Below the pieces are notes generated by a model that was not told the origin of the DNA, ran no database searches, and saw only the letters and a list, made by a program, of their open reading frames with translations. Below, piece after piece: positions 17,754 to 24,737 of a DNA stretch of 26,385 nt. Every line of letters begins with the position of its first letter. Within the stretch, counting starts at the first letter, position 1. This stretch comes from Bacteroidia bacterium (GTDB lineage Bacteria; Bacteroidota; Bacteroidia; Bacteroidales; CAJPTX01), in assembly GCA_905373475.1 (NCBI GenBank), contig CAJPTC010000034.1, positions 1 to 26,385 on the forward strand. The letters are read 5' to 3'. The translations under genes and the position numbers were made by a program.

Positions 17754-20700
17754 ATGAATAGATTTTTCCTCGGGGCGTTTGTCCCACTGCTTTTCATGTT
17801 GACGCAGCTTTTTGCCGCGCCCACACAACCGCCAAAGCTGGCACAGGCGCATCTTACCGTATCGGCACAGGGCGGTATACGCAACCCCATGCGCGAGAAG
17901 CCAGAGGGGGTAATACCAGTAGGTAACGACAAGTTCTTTTACTATGGAACTTGGGAAAATGATGCCACAAATAACGAATTGAAGTTTGGCACAAGCGCGA
18001 AGACAATGCAAGGATATGCAGGTGGACGCACGAAAGTGATGGGGCAGGGAATTGAGGCGACAACAGGTGCTTCCAATGCTTATTTCGTATTGGCTGATGG
18101 AGAAGGGAACGTGATATGGGCATTTTCTAGTGATGACGGTGAGTTTGATGATTTAGTTGCAACAGCTTCAGAGCATAGTATTTATGTTGCAGCGGCAATA
18201 AAACCTGTGTGGCGTGCCGAGCATCGTGGCAACGATAAGCAGCTGGCTTCATTTGCAACAAGAGGAAAGAACAAAATCGTAGAGAATTTTGCCATAGCGA
18301 CTGACATCAAAGATTTTGTAGCTCCCGAATATGTTTATATCCTTGAGTTAGATCTGTCGGGCGGTATTACCCGTTTCTTCAAGCCAATAGAAGATGCACA
18401 TCCTGAAATTTCGGGCGATTATTCTTGGTTCTTCTTACGGCATTTGCTGTATGAAAACCATGCCCTGATCTTGGATGGGAAAATTCCGTCACAGAGAAAA
18501 ATAAAGGATAATGAAATGATGACCTATGGAATCAAATACGACAAGTTAAATCCTAAGGTCATTGAAGGTGAAATAAGAGGTAAACAGCTTCTAGTTTCTT
18601 TGGATGTCTCAATGTCTGAACCTCAAGTTTCAACGGTTGCTTATGTGAAAGATCAAGAAAAAATAACGCACTATGCGATAGATGCCATGCATCTAACATA
18701 CGACGCGATCTATTTTGCTATGACATGTTCTAATGGGAAATCTAATGGGAAAGCAAATCCATTAACAGAAGATGCAGTTTTCTTAGATAAAAAGATCGAG
18801 TCTGCGGGACAAGTGGGAGGCTATTATCTGGTAAAAACAGACAAAAAACTTCAAAAGGTTCTGTGGGTAAAACATCTGCCAGAAGGAGTAAATGTGCAGA
18901 GTATAGCGTCGTTTGGTGACGAACTTTATGTGTCGGGGGCTTATTCTAAAACGACTACATGGGGAACAACACAGTTGCTAAATACTCTCTCTGGTGCAGA
19001 CAATCAGGCTTTTTGGGGTACAGTGAATACGACAGATGGCTCACTAGGTGGTGCTCAGTTTGTACAAGCAGGGTACGCTGAAGGAGACGGTATAGCAGTT
19101 ACACAAGATCATGTCTATTGGCAGTTCGTACACATAATAAGAAGCGAACCCAATGATTACACAGGTGATCAAGAGATGCACAGAGAATTGCTTTTTGGAG
19201 ATGGGACGCAATATGCTACGCGAGATGATTTGGCGGATGAGGACGAGTCGTGGGTGTGGCAAATAGGGCTGACCTGTTACGATCGTAAGACGAAAAGCCT
19301 GCTAGCATTTAGCGATGCTTATGTCTCGCCTACTTATTTGACAACGCCTACTGGCTCGCCAACTCAAGTTGGCGCAGGAGGTCCTGTGCTTACACAAGAT
19401 TGGCGCTATTTATCCAGTGTAGTGCAATCGGGATCTGGATTGTCATCGTTCCTCTCAGGGATAAAAATTTTCGATACTGCTTTCCCAACCCTCAAGGCAG
19501 AAGGTTATGGCAATTTCTGTGCATTCTATGGAACACTACAACTTTCCGAATCCAAGTTGAAACTAACAGTAAAAGCCTCTACTGAAGGGTTGATAAAAGT
19601 TTCGTACTACGAGGGTACTGCAACGGTTTCCAAAACTACAGAGCATGGCGATCTGCAAATTAACCTTGAGCGTAACGCCGACTTTACAATGGACGTAACG
19701 CCAAACAATGCTGCAAGAAGTCACCGCTACAAGTTCGATCCTGCAAAGATTGGGACAACGTCCGCTGGCGCTACTTTCAAGTTGCTGGCTGATGCAACGA
19801 TGGAGGTTGTATTCTTCGATCCGCTCTCTCTAACAATTGAAGAGAAAGGAAAAGAGGATGGTTTATACTACCACTTGTACCACAACGGGAAGTCTATAAT
19901 AGGAACGCCATCTGGAGTTCAGCTTATGGCAGAAGATCTGCTCAGACTCGATATTGTTGCATTGGGCTACACAGTACATATTGATGCAGAGGGCGCTACG
20001 TTGGTAGAAGGTACAACCTACAAAGTAACTGGCGATGCGAATGTGAAGTTTACTATCACCTATACAAAAGATGCATCGCAGTGGCGTACCATCACCTATA
20101 CTAAGGAGTTACAACCGAAAGGGACGTTGGTCGTTAAAGTTCGCGGAGTGGGTGTAGAATCTGGTACGAGTATACCGCTAGGAACGAGTGTAGAATGTAT
20201 GCTTCTGGGAGTTCCACTAGGTTATCAACCCACAATGAACGTAACAGGGCTTACTAAAGTCAGTGAGAGACAACAAGCGAATAACTGGGGACCTATCTAC
20301 TTCTACGATTATAAGATAACTGACAATGCTACTGTGAGTGTTACGCTCGAAAAAGATGAAACACAATGGCATACAATAGCTTTTGATGCTTCGGGTACTG
20401 CTACAAACGGCAAGCCTTATACCCTAAACGTGGATGCGTTGGGGTATGAAACCGTAAGTCCAGTAGCACCAAACGAAAAGCTCCCTAAGGACTCTTATTT
20501 TGCTTGTCATTTCACGACCGAGGGCGGGGCGTGTCCTACGCTGACAGTTACAGGGGCAAGACAACTTACAGGCAGCGATTGGGATAAATATGGAGCGTTT
20601 GTTTACATGGTGGAAGGCGATGTACAGATCTCTGTGGTTAGCTGGGAGGAAAAGCAGCTCCCTGTCAGCATAGAGGTAACTCCTAAAAAGTCCGAGCTGG

Positions 20701-22259
20701 GTAGTGTGGAAATGACTTACCAGAAAGATGGCGCTACAGTACAGGTAAAAAATGGCGATCAAATCGCATGGGGGACAGTTTGTAAAATCATAGTACATCT
20801 GAACCCCGGGTGTGAAATCAACAAAATTAGTGGCGGTCTTCGTCTAAAGGGTTTAGCCTCTTTGGGGAATGATGAGTATAAAGTAGAGGGCGCAGATGAA
20901 GTTTCGGTAAGTGTGGCTCTTATGTATGTGAATTATAGCTTCAGCGTTGTAGACCACGAAGGTATTACCATTACAGCTGAAAAACTGAACAAACAGGGTG
21001 GTAAGAAACCCATAACTGCGACAACTAAGCTCCACTATGGCGACAAAGTGGTTTTAACCGTTACGAATGCCGATGAGCCAAATCAATGGGTGAAGGCTCT
21101 TAAGCTTATGGGGTTGGAAAAAGTAGAGGGCGAAAAAAATACCTATACCGTGAATGGCAATGCGGTAGTAGAGGCAGAGGTGGTAAAATTGTTACCTCTT
21201 ACACTTAAACCCAGTGCCAATGCGAAGTATTCGGTAACCTATCTGGAGAAGGCGGAAGAGAAGCGTGTTGCCATAGAGGGTGAAGAACTCAATGTAAAAG
21301 CCGATGAAAAGACGCAAGTCGCGATAAAAATAACAGAGGTTGCTGCTAAGCATGCCCTTCAAGGCGTGAAACCCTTAACGGCGACGCCGTCTGCTTCCGA
21401 TCCGATGCTTTATACGTTCGAATTAACAGAAGCAGTAGCTGTTGAGGTGCTCACCGAAGCTCTCGAATATGTTGAGCTTTCTGTAAAGTGCGGCGAAAAT
21501 GGTAAGCTTCAAGTAGCTTATACCGAGAAACATGCTGCACAAGTGGGCGAAAAGAGTGAGGAAGTGGAAGGCGAAAAGAAGTTTACTCTTGAAAAGGGTA
21601 CTACGGTAAAATTGAAAGCGCTGCCCAATGAGCATTTCCGTCTGTCTACGTTTAGTGTGGGGGCAAATACTTCGTTCCCACAAGAAGGTAGTGTAGTACT
21701 AAATGAAACAGCGCAGGTAGTAGTAGCCTTCGAGGCGGTTACTTATCCTATAACAGCAATTACGCATCGTGGTAAAGGGACGTTGACGCTTACTACTTTG
21801 GAACGGAAAGAGAATATAGACCTCAAGCAAGGTGATTTGGTTTACGAGGGCGAGAAGCTTAAGCTTTTGTATAAGGCGGATGCTGCTTTTGAAGCAAAGC
21901 CTGAAACATTGAAGGTTGAGGGACTCAAGCAGGAAGGCGATGCGTATGTGGTAACAGGAGCTGTTACGGTAAGCATGGATTTTGTGCCAGTTACCGCACC
22001 TGGTGTCGTAGAAGACGCTTTGTTGGCAGAGGTTGTGGTAGCACCCAATCCGTTTACCACGCAATTGCGCTTGGTATGCAATGGTACAATAGGACGTTAC
22101 GATTTACTCAATGCGCAGGGTGTAGTAGTGAGTAGTGGCAACCTGACGGAGGGTGAGGTGACAATAGAAACCACCGATCTTACTTCAGGTCTCTACCTCT
22201 TGCGTCTCACAGTCGAGAATGGTGCTGTGAAGACAATAACAGTCGTAAAAGACAGATAA
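17754..22259 (+). CDS. Giant T9SS cargo protein with extra N-terminal propeller-like region, cassette 2
   Basis: This 1501-residue protein starts 15 nt after the barrel gene, with a signal peptide (residues 1-22, cleavage near FAA). Residues about 23-600 have no counterpart in the cassette 1 cargo. They contain strand-rich units such as NAYFVLADGEGNVIWAFSSD, GGYYLVKTDKKLQKVLWVKH and FGDELYVSGAYSKTTTW, which look like SBBP-type beta-propeller blades; that is an inference from pattern. From about 602 to 1412 nine beta repeats follow in the same order as in the 8620 product. The last about 87 residues are a type A T9SS sorting domain (VVVAPNPFTTQLRL, LLNAQGVVVSSG, DLTSGLYLLRLTVENG). The N-terminal part is visibly richer in A/T (19 of 60 G+C at 18481-18540, 31 of 60 at 22021-22080), which fits a separately acquired domain. 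It is probably surface-displayed, with a binding role. Confidence 0.87.
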   Translation: MNRFFLGAFVPLLFMLTQLFAAPTQPPKLAQAHLTVSAQGGIRNPMREKPEGVIPVGNDKFFYYGTWENDATNNELKFGTSAKTMQGYAGGRTKVMGQGIEATTGASNAYFVLADGEGNVIWAFSSDDGEFDDLVATASEHSIYVAAAIKPVWRAEHRGNDKQLASFATRGKNKIVENFAIATDIKDFVAPEYVYILELDLSGGITRFFKPIEDAHPEISGDYSWFFLRHLLYENHALILDGKIPSQRKIKDNEMMTYGIKYDKLNPKVIEGEIRGKQLLVSLDVSMSEPQVSTVAYVKDQEKITHYAIDAMHLTYDAIYFAMTCSNGKSNGKANPLTEDAVFLDKKIESAGQVGGYYLVKTDKKLQKVLWVKHLPEGVNVQSIASFGDELYVSGAYSKTTTWGTTQLLNTLSGADNQAFWGTVNTTDGSLGGAQFVQAGYAEGDGIAVTQDHVYWQFVHIIRSEPNDYTGDQEMHRELLFGDGTQYATRDDLADEDESWVWQIGLTCYDRKTKSLLAFSDAYVSPTYLTTPTGSPTQVGAGGPVLTQDWRYLSSVVQSGSGLSSFLSGIKIFDTAFPTLKAEGYGNFCAFYGTLQLSESKLKLTVKASTEGLIKVSYYEGTATVSKTTEHGDLQINLERNADFTMDVTPNNAARSHRYKFDPAKIGTTSAGATFKLLADATMEVVFFDPLSLTIEEKGKEDGLYYHLYHNGKSIIGTPSGVQLMAEDLLRLDIVALGYTVHIDAEGATLVEGTTYKVTGDANVKFTITYTKDASQWRTITYTKELQPKGTLVVKVRGVGVESGTSIPLGTSVECMLLGVPLGYQPTMNVTGLTKVSERQQANNWGPIYFYDYKITDNATVSVTLEKDETQWHTIAFDASGTATNGKPYTLNVDALGYETVSPVAPNEKLPKDSYFACHFTTEGGACPTLTVTGARQLTGSDWDKYGAFVYMVEGDVQISVVSWEEKQLPVSIEVTPKKSELGSVEMTYQKDGATVQVKNGDQIAWGTVCKIIVHLNPGCEINKISGGLRLKGLASLGNDEYKVEGADEVSVSVALMYVNYSFSVVDHEGITITAEKLNKQGGKKPITATTKLHYGDKVVLTVTNADEPNQWVKALKLMGLEKVEGEKNTYTVNGNAVVEAEVVKLLPLTLKPSANAKYSVTYLEKAEEKRVAIEGEELNVKADEKTQVAIKITEVAAKHALQGVKPLTATPSASDPMLYTFELTEAVAVEVLTEALEYVELSVKCGENGKLQVAYTEKHAAQVGEKSEEVEGEKKFTLEKGTTVKLKALPNEHFRLSTFSVGANTSFPQEGSVVLNETAQVVVAFEAVTYPITAITHRGKGTLTLTTLERKENIDLKQGDLVYEGEKLKLLYKADAAFEAKPETLKVEGLKQEGDAYVVTGAVTVSMDFVPVTAPGVVEDALLAEVVVAPNPFTTQLRLVCNGTIGRYDLLNAQGVVVSSGNLTEGEVTIETTDLTSGLYLLRLTVENGAVKTITVVKDR

Positions 22260-22302
22260 TGAGGTCCGTAGGGGCGAGGCGCGAATAAAGGTCAATTAAG
22301 CG

Positions 22303-22337
22303 AACGGGCACTTCACTTCGGGTTGTGTCCGTTTTTT
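22303..22337 (+). terminator. Terminator of cassette 2
   Basis: AACGGGCAC (22303-22311) pairs with GTGTCCGTT (22325-22333), including one G-U pair, and six T residues (22332-22337) follow. It lies 44 nt after the stop of the large cargo gene and is the natural end of the cassette 2 transcript. Confidence 0.75.
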
Positions 22338-22349
22338 GATTGGTTTTCG

Positions 22350-22455
22350 CCCAACGTTTTTGGGATGCTGTGTGTTGCCCTTACAGGGCGCAGATGGATG
22401 GGACTTGAGCACCCAAGGCGTCGCCTTGGGCTAGATTGTGCTGCACTTTCAGTGC
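22350..22455. repeat. REP-like cluster of short hairpins
   Basis: Four compact palindromes follow one another: CCCAA/TTGGG (22350-22364), GCCCT-TAC-AGGGC (22377-22389), CCCAAGGCG-T-CGCCTTGGG (22412-22430) and GCACT-TTC-AGTGC (22443-22455). The spacing and the 5-bp stem with 3-nt loop design resemble repetitive extragenic palindromic clusters that I recall from Bacteroidetes intergenic regions. No coding frame covers it. The gap between the convergent genes is 459 nt (22260-22718), and this cluster is its main content. Confidence 0.7.
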
Positions 22456-22559
22456 GAAAAACATGATTCCATAGCTAGACGCAACGATACATAATAACGT
22501 GTTGATTAGCAGATTGTAATGATGTGGTATGCCTCGCACATCACGTTACGCCGCCCCCC

Positions 22560-22583
22560 CTGTAGCGTCGTACCTTGGTACGA
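22560..22583. repeat. Palindrome TCGTACC/GGTACGA after a C-tract
   Basis: TCGTACC (22568-22574) and GGTACGA (22577-22583) form a perfect 7-bp stem with a TT spacer. It is preceded by CTGTAGCG and by a run of seven C. The CTGTAG lead followed by a palindrome matches the build of the hairpin at 11354-11388, so both may belong to one small repeat family. Confidence 0.55.
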
Positions 22584-22618
22584 ATCGATAAGATAAACGA
22601 AGATCGCCAATGATCTGC

Positions 22619-22646
22619 ACTCCAAAGTTGGATAACTTTTTGGGGT
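22619..22646. repeat. Imperfect inverted repeat, possible insertion-sequence remnant
   Basis: The stretch contains CACTCCAAAGTT, then AACTTTTTGGGGT about 4 nt later, giving an imperfect inverted repeat. Similar sequence flanks some Bacteroidetes insertion sequences as I recall, but no transposase frame is present. It could equally be an intergenic hairpin. Confidence 0.3.
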
Positions 22647-22675
22647 CACTTCACATTGTGAGGTGTTTGTTTTTG
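22647..22675 (+). terminator. Terminator-like hairpin with T-rich tail
   Basis: CACTTCAC (22647-22654) pairs with GTGAGGTG (22658-22665), one G-U pair included, around ATT. TTTGTTTTTG follows. The T-rich side is right for + strand transcripts, although the cassette 2 gene ended nearly 400 nt before and a terminator lies in between. It may act as a backup barrier between the convergent units. Confidence 0.4.
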
Positions 22676-22718
22676 TATAAGAAATTGTAAAAGCTCGAAA
22701 AGGGGCAATAAAGCCGAA

Positions 22719-24251
22719 CTAAACTCGCTCGGGGTGTCGTTTATAACGCAACGCCCACCATACGGTTATCAGCAAGAAGAAAAGTCCGTAAATCGTGAAT
22801 ATACTGTGTCCGAGGATGCTGCTCAGTAGAAACAAATAGAGCACATGCCATGCGTGCCAGCGTTTGTATTTCAAGGCGATGATTAACAAAGAGCAAACGA
22901 CTGAAAGTACCAAAAAGGCGACGGGTAATACGCCCCAGCGTCGAGCGCTTTCTACAACGCCTATTGGCGATTCTATGCTCTGATCTCCCAGTACGACAGC
23001 GTTCCAAGCAAGTAAAAGTGGCGACGATGCCGCATCTCCCTCAAGTTTGGCTCGTTCTGCATTCTCCAATTCTTTCCAGAGAGCCCAGTACAGCCATCCA
23101 CGGTCTCGTAGCTTACTACTCGTAGCACCTCGTTCTATGGCCGCCACATCGGTAGGTTCTAGAAACGTGAGCCCTACAGAATCGCGTCGATGCCCATCGC
23201 TTGCAAGATACCTGCACAAAGCGTCGTACACGGTACGCCCTGGTGCATACTCCGTTGTCAGGGCTATGCCCGAATAGCGCGGCCACTCGCGTTCTATCTC
23301 TTCGCGGCACACATAAATATCGTGATAATATCCTTGTTGATAGGATCTTGTGGTGGTATCGTTTGTATACAGGCGGCCATTTGCCGTTGTAAGGTCGTAA
23401 GGTTGTTGCGGCTGATACTGTGGTGTATAGAAATCGTCTATGAGGTGTGCTACAAACGAGACTCCGAAAAGAAAAGCGATAGTAAAAATAACCCACAGCG
23501 AGAGGCGAGTGATAATACTGCGGAAATAGGAGATGCCACGGTAAAGGTGCGGGAGGAGTAAAAATGGGAAAATAGCTAATAGAAACAGCGTATGTCCGAA
23601 ATAAAAGAGCCCGACAAACATGGCAAGCCAGAGCAAGGTAAAAAACAAAACAGTGGCTAACGCGGTAAAACGAGAAAGGGAAAAGCGAAGACAAAGAAGG
23701 AGGAAGAGGCGAGGGGAGAAATACAGGTGCTTGCCAAAGAAGTAGAGTAGGAGATAGAGGATAAGCATCTCGGCTGGTAGCGTATCGAGCATAGACCAGA
23801 TGCTGTTGTTCCATTCTGAATTGCGTAGCCCGAGCCACAGCGTGAGAATTGAGGCAATAAAAAGGCTATAGAGTATAGAATTCCGCTGATCGGCGTATGG
23901 CGTTCGGCTAAATGCGAGGCTTAGCAGTGGGCTGCCTATTACGAGAAACAGCCCGAGATGCGTAGCGGAAACATCTTTTACCGTAAGAAAAATAATGCCC
24001 GACAGGAGAAAAGGGAGCATGGGGAAAAGTAGCCGCCACCAATAATCGGAGATGGTGCGTTTGTCACCAGCAACGAGAAAAATGCCCCCCGTAAGGAGTG
24101 CAATGGCTACAAAAAAATAGGCGATGTACTGCGATATGGGATAAGCTATCGTAGCTGCGCACAACGCCGCTGAGGAGAGGGAGAGATGGGTACGATGAAG
24201 CGCAGGGGTATCTTGCGTCTCTACTGGTGTCTCTATTTCATTGTGAGGCAT
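22719..24251 (-). CDS. O-antigen-ligase-like polytopic membrane protein
   Basis: This 510-residue inner-membrane protein has about eight to nine hydrophobic segments between residues 28 and 270, a long soluble loop (about 270-438), and two or three more segments (about 440-500). The loop carries TTANGRLYTNDTTT, YYHDIYVCREEIEREWPRYSG and a following CRYLASDGHRRDSVGLTFL...AAIERG. I recall this set of motifs from Bacteroidetes proteins annotated as O-antigen ligase or Wzy_C family. Members join or polymerise glycans on the periplasmic face. The HPLxGVGTGD-type stretch usual after the loop is not clear here, so activity is uncertain. It lies 6 nt downstream of the YraN-family gene and is probably cotranscribed with it. 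Confidence 0.7.
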   Translation of the reverse strand: MPHNEIETPVETQDTPALHRTHLSLSSAALCAATIAYPISQYIAYFFVAIALLTGGIFLVAGDKRTISDYWWRLLFPMLPFLLSGIIFLTVKDVSATHLGLFLVIGSPLLSLAFSRTPYADQRNSILYSLFIASILTLWLGLRNSEWNNSIWSMLDTLPAEMLILYLLLYFFGKHLYFSPRLFLLLCLRFSLSRFTALATVLFFTLLWLAMFVGLFYFGHTLFLLAIFPFLLLPHLYRGISYFRSIITRLSLWVIFTIAFLFGVSFVAHLIDDFYTPQYQPQQPYDLTTANGRLYTNDTTTRSYQQGYYHDIYVCREEIEREWPRYSGIALTTEYAPGRTVYDALCRYLASDGHRRDSVGLTFLEPTDVAAIERGATSSKLRDRGWLYWALWKELENAERAKLEGDAASSPLLLAWNAVVLGDQSIESPIGVVESARRWGVLPVAFLVLSVVCSLLIIALKYKRWHAWHVLYLFLLSSILGHSIFTIYGLFFLLITVWWALRYKRHPERV

Positions 24252-24257
24252 TTTACA

Positions 24258-24623
24258 TTAAAAGCTATCGTGGAAGGCATCAGGATAAAACTCGAATTTG
24301 GTACCTGCCGCATTGGTGATTATAACTAAGAGGTCTAGCAATACGGGCTCTGTGCAGTGGTATGTCTCAACGTATGCTTGCGTGGCACTAAGTATCCGTT
24401 CAATTTGTGCGCGACGTACCAAATCTGAAATCTCGATGTACTGATCACTCCGACGTGTCTTTACTTCTATTACGTGAATTTCGCCGTGTTGTTTGGCTAT
24501 AATATCGAGTTCGTAGTGTCTGAAACGCCAATTTCGTGCCACAATTTGCATCCCGAGGCTTTGCAGATACTGACATGCAAGCGTTTCCCCCTCGTTGCCT
24601 AAATATTTTTTCCAACTCATCAA
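24258..24623 (-). CDS. yraN: YraN/UPF0102-family protein, putative endonuclease
   Basis: The 121-residue protein, of normal family length, shows the restriction-endonuclease-like core of UPF0102. Visible are GNEGETLACQYLQSLG (residues 9-24), ARNWRFRHYELDIIAK (29-44) with the E38-x-D40 pair, and IEVKTRR with E53-x-K55. Cellular role is not settled for the family; a DNA-processing or recombination role is suspected. Adjacent ATGs at 24623 and 24620 are both possible starts (MMSW). It is the first gene of a two-gene unit with the membrane protein that follows at 6 nt, a link with no obvious functional reason. Confidence 0.92.
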   Translation of the reverse strand: MMSWKKYLGNEGETLACQYLQSLGMQIVARNWRFRHYELDIIAKQHGEIHVIEVKTRRSDQYIEISDLVRRAQIERILSATQAYVETYHCTEPVLLDLLVIITNAAGTKFEFYPDAFHDSF

Positions 24624-24674
24624 ATTTTTCTTTGGTGCTTACATTTCTCTTGCTAAGGTACGATGTGTTTGTAA

Positions 24675-24706
24675 TAAAAGAGCTGCCCTCCGTTAGAAGG
24701 CAGCTC
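24675..24706 (-). terminator. Terminator of the M20 dipeptidase gene
   Basis: GAGCTGCC (24680-24687) pairs with GGCAGCTC (24699-24706), with two further pairs after a mismatch. On the - strand the hairpin is followed by CTTTTATTAC. It lies just past the dipeptidase stop and separates that gene from yraN. Confidence 0.78.
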
Positions 24707-24737
24707 TCTGTTTCAATTCTGTGTAGAAGTAATAGAA

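Noticed and set aside
22377..22455. CRISPR array in the palindrome-rich gap
   Set aside because: The hairpins differ from each other and there are no identical repeats of 25-40 nt with regular spacers.
23116..23838. 240-codon - frame inside the ligase-like gene
   Set aside because: It is a shadow of the membrane protein in another frame, with no start context and no recognisable domain.
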